A stretch of 40,000 bases of DNA from Cristatella mucedo (lineage: Eukaryota > Bryozoa > Phylactolaemata > Cristatellidae): NCBI GenBank assembly GCA_009760855.2, contig WPIO01000026.1, forward strand, positions 3,852,501-3,892,500. Direction: 5' to 3'. Positions 19,741-30,524 of the stretch are shown here, in pieces. Numbering within the stretch: position 1 is the first letter of the stretch; every line of letters starts with the position of its first letter. The notes beneath the pieces were generated by a model. It made no database searches, was not told the DNA's origin, and was given only the letters and a program-made list of their open reading frames with translations. The position numbers and the translations under genes were made by a program.

Positions 19741-20540
19741 GGAACAGTCAAAAAGTGTCACGCACAACAAGGGTTTGTAGAGCTACAGACAGATATGCCC
19801 GGCGTTACATTAAGGTTATGATCTCTGTGAAGCTTTATGGACTCTTATGGGTTAGATGCTATCAATTATTAAATAACACTTTTTGACCAATTGTTCGTAG
19901 CTTGGGCAAATGCTTGACATACGGTAAAGCCAGGTCGAAGGTTTTACCACATAGTTATTTTGATTTGCTCCTGCCATACCACGTTAAGTGTACATCCATT
20001 AGGAAAGATTCAGTTCAGGATGTTTAGCTGTGCGTTGAAGTTATTAATTTGAAAATAAAGCTTGAAAAAAAATAACCTATCCGCGATAATACCGATGGTT
20101 ACGAAGGTACTTGGCCAAGTTAAAATACTACTGCTGATTAATCTAGCAAGGTCGCCAAATGCTGGCTCAAGAAGTAGTTACCGCTTACAGAAAAGTATGC
20201 AGGTGATGAGACGTCTTAAATCACAGCAAGAAACGAATTCCCGTGTCATATAATAACGTGCCTTAAAGCCTCCACAAGCAGCAGGGCCCAGAAAGTGATA
20301 AATCTAAGCAACCTTATATCAACTTACGGTGTAAATACGCTTATGGGTGGCAAAGGTCGTGACATCCTCATGACGACATCATGGTTCTTCAGCACTAACA
20401 ACTACGATACCCTGCTGTAATGGAGCGCCAGCCAAATCCAGAAGATCAATCAATATTTCTCGGCGTAAATTATTTTGCTTTCCGTCTTGCTTAACGCAGG
20501 AATACACATTCGAGAAAAATAGCGCACACTCAACGATGCT
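19741..20540. other. Anonymous sequence
   Basis: No recognisable coding sequence, tRNA or transposon end. Short frames only. Confidence 0.4.
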
Positions 20541-20589
20541 ACGACCTCAAAACTCTCTCGCTAGTTTGGATAGTAGCACATGCGCAATG

Positions 20590-20835
20590 TGCAATTTGAC
20601 CTGACGTTCGAAATACGCCAACGACAATGACACAGCGCTCGATATTCTGCACCAAATACTGTGCACCAAATTAGAAAAAGTACCGAAATAGCCGAAGTGT
20701 ATTAGGCCTGATCTATAGATTAGATCTTCCAGCTGACGGGCTTTGAACAGCTTGCACTCAGCGCTAGGACTCACCGACCGGCAAACCATTGCTCTAAGAG
20801 AGCGATTGCAGTCAGGCCACATGCCTTATATGGTT
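20590..20835 (+). repeat. Unclassified dispersed repeat, copy 2
   Basis: Same-orientation partner of 17940-18190; the best block is 20755-20835 (GACTCACCGACCGGCA, AAGAGAGCGATTG). The two copies lie about 2.6 kb apart with the paired LINE-B remnants between them. Confidence 0.65.
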
Positions 20836-21389
20836 GCCAGTTCATAAATTAGACAATATAATGTCGTTCGTACGTAATTATACAGCACGCTGCTCACATG
20901 CCTTGGATTATCGAGGCTATTTCATATGTGGCTCGGCTCTAATTCAGCGGCTAAGCTCACTGTCTGTAATCGAGGTTCAGCTGTTAGGTTTGACCATAAT
21001 CTGCAATCTGCACGTCTGAGGTGAGCTTTGAATTTATATCTACTACGATCACCTAATCCTATTTATACCGACCTTGAGGTTTGTTAGATCGAAGTGCCAT
21101 TACCAAGCTCTGTTTGCATATACGAACTAGTAAATGTGGCGGGGGATGACAGCTTGGTCTGCGATTCATAGCAGTTACGGTAGCTGTTTTCAAGGAGCGG
21201 TTACGATTTGACAGCTACGGTTTGACGTCCGTAATCATGGGGCATTGAAACGCCCACACCTATCTTACCGCCTTGCTACCGGAAGAGTCCCCAATTGCTC
21301 GAGGGTCTAAAACATGAGCAATTTCACACAATCTTCTCAAAACGAATGGAAGATTGTGTTTGCTTGAGTGTGTGTTCGCACGAGCGCCC
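20836..21389. other. Anonymous sequence
   Basis: No supported gene or repeat was seen. Confidence 0.4.
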
Positions 21390-21445
21390 GTGCGTGTGTG
21401 TGTGTGCGTGCGTGTGTGTGTGTGTGTGTGTATGTGTGTGTATGT

Positions 21446-21529
<84 letters not shown>
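21390..21529. repeat. (TG)n microsatellite
   Basis: About 140 bp of TG with a few CG and TATG interruptions at the left end and a pure right part. This explains the long His/Thr or Val/Cys frames on both strands, which are not genes. Confidence 0.97.
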
Positions 21530-21530
<1 letters not shown>

Positions 21531-22539
21531 AAAGACCTATTGTGCTCTGGAATTCTTTGCATTTCGGTATACTGACTACCGGCAGACATTCAAACTCGGT
21601 TTCCAGTTTTCAAATGGGTCCTAAGGCTTGACTTGGACTGAAGGCAGACGGAGGGCAGGCTCGTTTAGCATATTAACAAAAAATCTAAAATCTAAAGCCA
21701 TTATACGCTATTCCAAAAAAATACGGATATTGTTTGCATAATCTTTGTTCTTCTTCCTCAGCACATTAGTGGCTTTATGATTACGACTACTTCGGCACTA
21801 TAAACGATTTTTATTCGTCATTGAATATAACTTACAGCTTACCCGTGGGAACCGACTCTGAATCGTTATTAGTTGTAGTTGGGAGATCGCGGCAATCCAC
21901 TGGCTAATAATGCATGCGCCTGAAAAAAATATGCTGACCTTTTTTGGCTTACAAACTATTTTTGAAATATTGGCATCCTAAATGAGCCAGATTATGAAAG
22001 CGCTAGAGAAGATGCATTTTTCCTAGAGTGAATACTTTGATTTAAATTGCATGCAAGCAATCTTAAGTGATGGTTAGGTGGGCTTGTGTGATGCAAATTT
22101 AGCCATTCAGTTGCTTCGGAATAGCAGCCCTATGTTAAGGGCACGGACACTTGGAATTAAGGCATGGGCGGTCTCAATTGCGGTAGTAATCCACTACCGT
22201 CGTCGTACCTTCGTAGATCGGGCCAGCTTCCATGGCATCAAGGCAGGGCTTAACGATGCTAGCTTCATCAGTATATCCGACTAGCGTCTGCTATATCTTC
22301 AAAGCTGAACCCGAAAGCCATAGCCAGTGCATAAAACATACGATATTTAGAATGATCTGTACTATTATGCTTGCAGGCCACACGTCTCAGGACCGCATGT
22401 GTACACTTTCTTGAGCTTCTCGCACATCTAGCACTTTCAAAATGTATTACCTCTAGTATAGGGATGAGGCCAACTTTACTAGTTCAGTCTGTAGCTTTCA
22501 TGGCAAAGAGCTAGTGAGAAATTGCTTTCTTTTTAGAGT
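21530..22539. other. Anonymous sequence
   Basis: Short unsupported frames only. No transposon end was recognised. Confidence 0.4.
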
Positions 22540-23229
22540 TTCTAATCAATCGTTCTACGACTTACACAATAAACTACGTCAGAATTGAATAAATTGAGTA
22601 CCAAGAAAGCTGCTGAAAGGCGCTGAGGCTCAGCAAAGACGAAGTTTAAAATGAACACAATAGTCTGCAATTGTCTGCAATTGCAATTGTCTGCAATAGT
22701 CCGTGCCAACATCGCAATGCACAGCAAAGCGACCAGAAATCAATGAGCTAAGCTCTAAGTTTCATTGCCTATGCACTGCAATTGACGGTATGTAAGGTAC
22801 CGAGATCTACTCTAATTCACCGAAGATCCATCAGACAATGGCTGCAAAAAGCTCAAGTTTACATTGCACGAAGCACTATACTCCATTTAAAGTGTATCCA
22901 AAATATTTGTTTAGCGATTAAGCACGCCCGTTCACAGACGATGCACTACAATACACTCCAGTGACCTGGATAATACTGGAATCAATTCCAATCCAATGGC
23001 AAAGCTTCACTTTTGATTGAATTTTACACTGCACTTTGTTTGCAGCGCACCTTCACAGTATCAGGACAGTTCGCACCCACGTTCACATGCCCAACAGAAA
23101 GCAGCTGCAAGAAGCTACGCATTCAATCGCCACGCCCGCATCTTCTCAGACTATGCACTGGCACTAGCCAGGGCCACTATCACAATCCTCAGGAGATGCA
23201 CGACAATCAAACAAACCCGGCTGCGAGAG
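22540..23229 (-). repeat. Left arm of a large inverted, internally repeated unclassified repeat
   Basis: Read on the minus strand it shows the anchor phrase (G)CAAT-x-AAA-x-TTGAGCTT...GCAGCC several times, ending near 23021, 22867 and 22768. Each is followed by a CTGGTCG...GGTG(A)ATTG-like phrase. The block 23151-23229, inverted, matches 25499-25575 closely, sharing CTCTCGCAGCC, CCTGAGGATTG and GATAGTGGCC. No coding function is supported. Confidence 0.6.
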
Positions 23230-23345
23230 TTATAATAATAATAACAACAACTCACTTGATAAAGCACCCTCAGAGAACTAAATCTCTTTCTAGGCGCTTT
23301 ACATTTGCTGCAAAGGAAACACGATTGAATGGTTAGTAGTAGCAT
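23229..23345 (-). repeat. LINE-A 3' end (inverted)
   Basis: TAATAATAATAACAA, CTCACTTGATAAAGCACC, the hairpin and TTTGCTGCAAAGGAAACACG, then the start of the 3' untranslated region. It ends at the (TA)n tract. It truncates the left repeat arm at 23229. Confidence 0.88.
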
Positions 23346-23348
23346 GCT

Positions 23349-23350
<2 letters not shown>

Positions 23351-23410
<60 letters not shown>

Positions 23411-23433
23411 GTATATATATGTATGTATGTATG
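23351..23433. repeat. (TA)n / (TATG)n microsatellite
   Basis: TA repeats passing into TATG/TGTA repeats. Confidence 0.95.
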
Positions 23434-23544
23434 CAAATAATAAGTGCAGGTTGTTCGAAAACTGTGCCTCATACCATTCTGAATCTTTAGCGAAGCAACT
23501 ACAATGAGGTTCCATGCATGAAGCCGAGTAGATGAGCATAAAAA

Positions 23545-23715
23545 AATAGCTAGCTGATTTCACAGCCTCTTTTTATGTAGCGGCAGAAGAGCCTTAAAGG
23601 ATATCACCACTGTTCGCACTGGCAACAAATGATTGCCCCCCCCCTCCCACCCGCAGAATTTGAACCCATGACCTTGGTCCCGAGGTCGTAAAGAATAACA
23701 GCACAGGCTACTAGA
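23545..23715 (-). repeat. SINE-1 copy (inverted), decayed
   Basis: The tail end AGCTGATTTCACAGCCTCTT and the body GGCAGAAGAGCC are followed by a C-rich interruption, a box B remnant near 23655-23668 and a degraded head. Confidence 0.82.
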
Positions 23716-23739
23716 CCGGCATCGAGAAGTGGCAACGAT

Positions 23740-23865
23740 CGAAACAGGTGCCTGATTAGGTGTGGCCTTTAACGACCAAGGTAGTAAGCTCGAGCTCTGA
23801 GGCATATCAAGCGTTTGGGGAGAGGTTAAGTTCTCTTTGGGATCTCCGCAAATAAAAATTATGTT
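23740..23865 (+). repeat. SINE-2 fragment
   Basis: A decayed head, GACCAAGGTAGTAAGCTCGA, and GCTCTGAGGCATATCAAGCG are followed by the hairpin-type tail (GAGAGGTTAAGTTCTC). It corresponds to 11975-12085. Confidence 0.65.
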
Positions 23866-24149
23866 TCACTCATAACAGAGACGCCTGAATCACCACGGCT
23901 GGATCTTACATAGCTTTTTGAGTGAAGTAGCTTTTAAGATTTGTATATGCTTGCCAGGGACGAGCCCAAAGTAAAAATTTTACTCGGGACATCTTTTGGG
24001 GACATCAAGTACTCCTAACACGACACCTGAATGGAAGAAGTCAGGAGGGACCGCGGTGAGACCTTAGCAGCTAAAACTGCACGCAAATGATCGCTCAATA
24101 AAGCAAAATCTAGGAAATTCATTTGAACCGTAGCATTGCTTGCGATCGC

Positions 24150-26250
24150 GTTTAGATCCTCCCACGGCTGAATTCTGGCGGGTTTTTTATGCGGCGGTGT
24201 ATTGCGATGTATTGTAGCTGCTCGTATTGTTCCAGATTATAGCAAATTAATTGGAATGCGCTAAGGCGTGAAATTTTGGGGAAATGCTTAGAATACAGCG
24301 TACAGCAAAATGCATTGGAAGTTAGAGCTTCAACCTCATTCACTTACGATTGGACTGTAGTAGCTAGCGGTGGACTCGAGAGACAGGCGCTGGATTGCGC
24401 TAGAGCAGTGATTCTCAACCTTCCTAATGCAGTGTCCCTTTAATGCAGTTCCTCGTATTGTGGCAACCTCCAACCATCAAAAGATTTCCGTTGCTACTTC
24501 ATAACTGGAAATTTTTACTATGAATCGTAATGTGAATATCTGATATACAGGACATATTTTCATTGATTAATCACAAAAACAAATCGGTTCCTAAGGACCG
24601 TCGGAAATGCGTGTTTTCCGATGGTCTTAGGCGATCTCTGTGAAAGGGTCGTTCGATCCCCAAAGGGGCCGCGACCCACGCTAGAGGTTCGGTCTTTGCC
24701 GCCGTGGAAAAAGGGGCCTTCGAAACGACGTGAAACGCTCAGGGTATGCTGGAAGCACAAAAATGGAGTATTTTTTTATAGTATGCAATTGAAATTGTAG
24801 CTTTTCTAATTCAATTTCTGTTTGTTTTGCAATGGCTGGTGGCGAACGGGATTGACCTTTCGGTATTGGCCCGCGCCTGGGCAGCGGAATGCAGTACTAC
24901 ACCTACGAACACACGCCTGCAGACCCGGGAAATATAGCGGGCACACTGCGAACAAAGTCTAATGAGAACGTCAATTGAGATAGGGGCTTCGCGAATACAT
25001 GCCTGCTTCACTTGCTGTTGATTGGAGTGGACTGCGGTTTTGGGTCGCACCTTTGCAGCTAATTTTTAGGACAACGTGCGAGTGAAATTTTGTGAAATAA
25101 ATAGGGTATGCTTGAAGCTCAGTGCGTTTTTATATGCAATCAACATTTGAGCTTATCCGATCAGCATTTCTGGTCGATTTATGGTCTATTGAAACGGATT
25201 GCCCGGATCACTGCAGGGGATTGCCAGGCAGTGCATAATAAAACGCATACAAAAAGTCGTGAAATTTCGTGGGTATTTTTAATGAAAGAACATTGCAATA
25301 TGTAATAAAACGGAGCATTTTACATTATTCGATTTCGGTGGATTTATGATGGTTAGTAGTTGATTAAAATGAGGGTTTTTTGTAGCGTTTGGGTGCGCCC
25401 GGCCCTCTGCAGCCGATGTGCGTCATAAAACAAAGCCAAAGTCTTCAAATGGGATGTGCACGCTTGAATCGCAGCTTATTTTATTATACAATCGAAATCT
25501 CTCGCAGCCAGGTTCGGTTGAATGTGGTGCATTTCCTGAGGATTGCGATAGTGGCCTTGGCCAGTGCAGTGCACTGGCTGTGAACGTGCAGGCGTAATGG
25601 TGTGAATTTAACACTGCTTACTAATACGAACACAGTGCAGTTTACTATTTAATCGAAAGTTGAGCTTCGTGCAGCTGTATTTTTTGGGCTCGCGCACGGG
25701 TGCAATATCGAGAAATTGTAAGAGTGCACTGTAAATAAAAAAAGCGTAGTGCACAATGCAATCAAAATTGTGTCTTCTTGCATACAGTTTCTGGTCATTT
25801 TGCGGTGGACTGTAAGAAAGTGATGTATCACCCCGGCAATTGAAGTCAACTGCATTGGATTGGGTGAGAGCTCGCGGCTGCAATGGCCCACAGTTCTGTG
25901 GACACACTTTAGTAATTGCGTCTTTTACATATATCAAAATTATTTTGGTTTTATGCAGCCAATTTTTCTAGTGGATTTTCGTTTGATTACTGTAAATTTC
26001 GTTAGATTTCAGTAGTGGCCTGTACCTTTGCCATCAATGTGCTTTGGAGGTGTGCGAAATTGCGTGCAATTTCGCGGGCATATTTAAATAGAGGTGCTCC
26101 ATGTGCATATACTATGCACTTGAAATTTGACCTTCTCACAGCTTTATTCGGAACTATGTTTCTTGCATAGAGTAGATTGCAGTAGTTCGTTGCATCCCTG
26201 AGCACAGCTAAATACAGTGCCCACACATGTCAACTACGAGCACATACCTG
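24150..26250 (+). repeat. Right arm of the large inverted, internally repeated unclassified repeat
   Basis: The anchor phrase (G)CAAT-x-AAA-x-TTGAGCTTC starts at about 24312, 24785, 25136, 25488, 25649, 25758 and 26116. The spacings are about 351, 352, 161, 109 and 358 bp; the first interval contains the SPIN insertion. A second recurring phrase, GTGAAATTTCGTGGGTAT, occurs diverged near 24269, 25083, 25259 and 26064. Copies are strongly diverged, so this is an old tandem or compound repeat rather than a young satellite. No protein similarity was recognised. Confidence 0.55.
24406..24678. mobile_element. SPIN-type hAT non-autonomous transposon
   Basis: The left end CAGTGATTCTCAACCTTCCT and the run GTGAAAGGGTCGTTCGA with CCCCAAAGGGG and GCGACCCA are recognised from memory as the SPIN ('Space Invader') hAT family. 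That family is known for horizontal transfer among tetrapods and some invertebrates. A stem of CCTAAG-ACC-TCGGAAA type around 24590-24632 is also typical. The 8-mer CGCTAGAG at 24398-24405 and 24679-24686 looks like the target duplication. In that reading the last 15 or so bases of the right inverted repeat are missing; alternatively they are the diverged sequence at 24686-24707. Confidence 0.85.
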
Positions 26251-26294
26251 ATGAGCTAATTTTCAGAGAACATTTTTGTGTGTACATAAAAAGC

Positions 26295-26440
26295 AAATAC
26301 CGGCTGATTCAACCGCCTCCTTTATACAGTAGCAGTAGAGCCTTAGACGACATCACACCGGCTTGCAGTAAGCTATAAGGCATCGAAAGCTGAAGGACTC
26401 GAACCCACGACATGGGTCGTGAAGCGATAGCACTATGCCT
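26295..26440 (-). repeat. SINE-1 copy (inverted), decayed
   Basis: The tail GGCTGATTCAACCGCCTCC, body GCAGTAGAGCC, GGACTCGAACCCACGAC as box B in inverted form near 26396-26412, and part of the hairpin. Confidence 0.8.
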
Positions 26441-26589
26441 GATTTTAGAGGGACAGGTTAAAGATTAGGTTACACAGCGCTGGCTAGGTGAGGTGTTAAG
26501 AATACTTATCGGTCTGTCTGACAATCCAAAATCCGACCATCGGCTGACATGGAGGAAAGAATAGCATTTGTTTTTGGCCATTATTTATT

Positions 26590-26668
26590 GGACCACTGCG
26601 CCTAGAAAGAGATTGAGCTCTCTGAGGGCGCTTTATCAAGTGCATTATTATTATTATTATTATTGTTA
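26590..26668 (+). repeat. LINE-A 3' tail
   Basis: GCGCCTAGAAAGAGATTGAG, CTCTCTGAGGGCGCTTTATC, AAGTGCATTATTATTATT. The upstream untranslated region is almost absent, so the copy is little more than the terminal hairpin. Confidence 0.88.
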
Positions 26669-26811
26669 TGTTGAAGGAGACATGGTAGTTCGACTAGCGT
26701 TGGAGTAATTCTGAACAATTGCATCTTATTATTAGTAGGAGCAGAGATATTTCAGCCTGGCAAGCCAACACGACTACCGCTTTTGAGGCATCCACCCATT
26801 CACATTAAAAA

Positions 26812-26965
26812 AAACTACCGGCTGATTTAACAGCCTCTTTTGTATGGTGGCAGAAGAGCCCTTAACGCTATTACCGCTGCTTGCAGCGGCAATAAAGGAT
26901 CGCCCACCACAGCATTTGAACCCGACTTCAGGACTGAAGTCGTGAAGAGCAACCGCCTTACAATG
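26812..26965 (-). repeat. SINE-1 copy (inverted)
   Basis: Tail GGCTGATTTAACAGCCTCTT, body GCAGAAGAGCCC and CGCCCACCACAGCATTTGAA, the hairpin, and the head end GAGCAACCGCCTTAC. Confidence 0.88.
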
Positions 26966-27856
26966 CATGTGCAGGATACGATGCGAAAATGCAGAATTCA
27001 TTTTAATGAAGAGCAGTGCTCAATCATAATCAGCTGTCACAGCTCTTGTTTTAGGGTGATTTTCCAGGTTGCCTGTCTCGGCCGTAGGTAGTACAGCCTC
27101 GAGCTGTAGCGTGACAGCAAAACGCAGTGGCCTCTGCAAAATTCACCTATCACTTCAAAGTTTACTCCGCTGGACATTAAAGAAGATTTCTGTTAATTGA
27201 AATACAATGTAGCTCGAGCACGCCAGCTCACATGTTCTTGCTTTGTACGGTTTGCCCCAGAAAAGCACTGGCCCCAATTAATCAATAGCTCGATTAATGG
27301 GAGCCTGCCATTCATCTCTACAAATTCAATCGAGAAAGTCCACCAAGCCGCAAGATGGGGTACTTGCGTCTCGTAGCAAGATGGCATACTTCCGCCAAGC
27401 GGCAAGATGGTGCAGTGTTATTTTCCGTGACGGAACTACTATGACTCAGCGAAGCGAGTCCACAGGCTGCTGTGAGCTGCTCGCGGCAGCAGAAGTTGAG
27501 ACTGGGGCCAGGGGTCCTCTCCTTGGACTGTGAGTTTTTCGGGCGTCCTGCCGCCTGCCCGTCCCCTTTAACCTATAATCTGTGGCGGCTGGCAAGGTCG
27601 AGGTCTGGCCCCCAACCTTGCTTTAGGCATAGCTAGGCACATCATCGTAGGCATGAGGCCTAGTCCCTCTTGCTCCGCCCCATGCTGACAAGGTTGCCTT
27701 GCCAGAAGTGTCGTCGACTGGCAATATTGTTACGGACTGAGTCATACCAGCTTCGCTCAACAGCATGGAGCTGATGAATTGACTCGACGCAGATGGGATT
27801 AATTGAGTGGGCAGCTGTGACCAACCGAGTCCGAAGTAGCCAAAGTAAAGTAAAGT
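26966..27856. other. Anonymous sequence with short CGCAAGATGG repeats
   Basis: The phrase CGCAAGATGG/AGCAAGATGG occurs at about 27348, 27376 and 27400 as a small imperfect cluster. The stretch 27490-27720 is GC-rich. No gene is supported. Confidence 0.45.
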
Positions 27857-28005
27857 AGGTGTCAGCTGATCAGACAGCCTCGTTTATACGGCGGAAGAAG
27901 AGCCTTATCCAGTATCGTCCCTCCAGCAGTGGGCAACGTCAAAGAATCGCCTGGTACAGTACTCTAATCCACCGAAAGGGCCGTAAAGAACAAGCGCTTT
28001 CCCTC
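27857..28005 (-). repeat. SINE-1 copy (inverted), strongly decayed
   Basis: Tail GTCAGCTGATCAGACAGCCT and body GGAAGAAGAGCCTTA, then GAATCGCC and a decayed head GTAAAGAACAAGCGCTTTCC. Preceded by a CAAAGTAAAGTAAAGTA run. Confidence 0.6.
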
Positions 28006-28246
28006 AGGGCTAGAACTCGCGAGCTCTCTCTTGTGCACGGTGGGCAGGCGCTAGGCGCCGGCAGCCAGATTTAACTTGGAAGCACGGGTGATACCGTAAT
28101 TGGAAACCGACTCGGCGGCTCCTGTAACCCAAGCTTGAAAATCGTCCCTCACCCACCCACCCACCTGCCTGCCTGTAGTAGGAGATTCGCCAGTGCCCAT
28201 TCTCCACCATAATGCCTTTGTAAAAGCATGCCTGCCAACCCGAGAG

Positions 28247-28351
<105 letters not shown>

Positions 28352-29396
28352 TTTCTTAGCCTTACATCAGCTGTCGCTAGAAAGCTATTTGTAGGAGCTA
28401 CTAATAGAAGCCGTCGGCACCAGCTCCTCATCCAAACGCCGGCCATGAATAGCTGCATAGCAATGCTTCTATGCCTCTGGTCCAATCCAGTGGAAGGGCA
28501 AAGGTCAAACCACAGTCTATTCGAGCCAGTCTCTTTAAGGCCTGGCGAAGCCTGGTGCAAGCAGCAATGCTGGTGGGCTCTGCCCTTTGTCTATTGAGCT
28601 GGCCTAAAATGGGAACGGCTGCCTGGGTGAAATTAAATTACCCTATCGACTGTTTTTTTTCCGTCGACATCTGCTTTGGCCAATCAGACAACACGAAAAA
28701 GCAAGCGCTCGACGAGAGTTAGAGGGAGGCCAGCCAATTCAGCTCAACAGCTGCTGGTTCAGGATCGTGCGATGGTGCGACAGTAACTGTCTAAACTCAG
28801 TGCCGCAGCAGCAGCAGGCTCTGCTATGTTATTAACCAACGTCTTGGTTGGTACCTGCCAAGAAAAAACTATTGCTAAAGATGGGCAGCATCTAACTATT
28901 AGTCAAGTCATCCCAATTTAATTTCACGTGACCTCTCAAGCCTTCGTGTAAGAGAAGCCGAAACGCCGACCATTTTGCAGAAGCATGGAGTCGGCAATGC
29001 CAGCAGGTTCAGCCAGTGCAGCCAAGCAAGCAATCCGACTCCCACCACTTCTCTCTTGAGGTCACCTGGTGTATCAATTACCTTCACCGCACGAAATGAG
29101 GGTAGCCAGCCGGATTGATTGCTCTTAGGAGCAGATGGGACGACTGGTTCGAAGGAGAGGGACAATCTGTGATTTGTATGCATGCTGCCAATCCTTGGAC
29201 TGGCCGTGCGGCCTCACTTGCACCCAGTCTGTCTGTCTCTACCTTTCAGCGTGCTATTTATTAGATGCACTAGGCTACTACTGAAATCAGCAGATTTGCT
29301 TATTATTGCCCCCTTACTTTTGGTAGGGCATTTAGCTGTTTTCACTGGTGGCTCTGGCCATTCAGAGCATCGGCTACTAAGAGAAACAATAATTAG
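28352..29396. other. Anonymous sequence
   Basis: Several short frames on both strands without recognisable domains. No repeat family was identified. Confidence 0.4.
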
Positions 29397-29455
29397 ACCT
29401 TTGCCTAGTGCCATGAGAGAACTAAGCCTCTTAATAGGCACTTTAATATACATTC
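29397..29455 (-). repeat. Diverged LINE-A 3' hairpin region (inverted)
   Basis: GAGAGAACTAAGCCTCTTAA and TAGGCACTTTAATATACATT align to the LINE-A terminal hairpin with several changes. No (AAT)n remains. Confidence 0.55.
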
Positions 29456-29482
29456 AGATATTGCAGTGCCATATATGTGTGT

Positions 29483-29640
29483 GTATAGCACCTTGGGAGA
29501 ATCATTCAGGCGCTTCACATACGCCACGGGGTTCCAGCCCACGCCCTCAGTCTTCTCAGTCTCTCATGTCTTCAAATATAGTCACCTCGACCTTGGTCGG
29601 GTAAGTGCCTGAACCACTGGGCCAAACCAGCACGGCAAAA
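29483..29640 (-). repeat. SINE-2 copy (inverted)
   Basis: Tail TATAGCACCTTGGGAGAATC, CAGGCGCTTCACATACGCC, a box B remnant GGGGTTCCAGCCCACG, then an about 35-bp TC-rich insertion, and the head end GACCTTGGTCGGGTAAGTGC with box A in inverted form. Confidence 0.75.
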
Positions 29641-29857
29641 AGATCGCAAATGGCTGCCTGAATGTGGCAGATTCGAAAGCTGCAGATGTGATCTTGAAGT
29701 GGACCAACCCAACTTACTGCATTCAACCTGCTGGCATTCAAGCAGTCCATAAAAGTAGTGTGTACCTGTAACACTGGGCCCGAATGCTATAGCCAGCAAC
29801 TCTGTAGTCAGAGCCATTCAAAAGTTGTATCGATCGATCTCCAGTGCTGGCTAGCTG

Positions 29858-29860
<3 letters not shown>
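29641..29860. other. Anonymous sequence
   Basis: No gene or repeat was recognised. Confidence 0.35.

Positions 29861-29934
<74 letters not shown>
29861..29934. repeat. (TC)n microsatellite
   Basis: About 74 bp of CT/TC dinucleotides. Confidence 0.97.
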
Positions 29935-29936
<2 letters not shown>

Positions 29937-30221
29937 GGAGATACTTGATGCATTGACCTTATTATGCAGCTGTTAGAGGTCTGTGCTAACTGCAGAGGCT
30001 GGACTCAGCATTTCCCAGTAGATGATCTGCATGGCCCTTCTACTTGCAAGGATGCCCCCTATAAATGATCACTGCTTATAGCCGATCATGCAGGCACTAA
30101 ATCAACGTAATAGATGCAATTTCTGTTTGTTATTCCTCGTCCTTTTAGGAGGGCAAACGAATGTTGTCATTCACAAGGAGTTTTGATAAATTTTGCAGCA
30201 TTACTGGTAGAGTGAGAAAGA

Positions 30222-30431
30222 CAGACAAGAGAGAGAGGGAGGGAGAGAGAGAGAGGAGAGAGAGAGAGGGGGAAGGAGTGAGGGAGAGATAGGGAGAGAG
30301 AGAGAGATAGGGAGGGAGAGAGAAATAGAGAAAGGGAGAGAAAGAGAGAGAGAGGGGGCAGGCATAGGTAGAGGGAAAGGAAAGCAGGAGGAGAAAAGGT
30401 AACGAGACGTGAGAGAGAAGAAAAAAGGCAG

Positions 30432-30490
<59 letters not shown>
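30222..30490. repeat. GA-rich low-complexity tract with pure (GA)n
   Basis: Irregular GAGA/GGGA sequence, ending with about 50 bp of pure GA (30438-30487). One strand is almost only purine. Confidence 0.95.
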
Positions 30491-30492
<2 letters not shown>

Positions 30493-30524
30493 GGGAAGGG
30501 ATAAAGGTAGAGGGAGTAGAAATA

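Noticed and set aside
21260-21624. His-Thr or Val-Cys repeat proteins on both strands
   Set aside because: Both are translations of the (TG)n microsatellite at 21390-21529.
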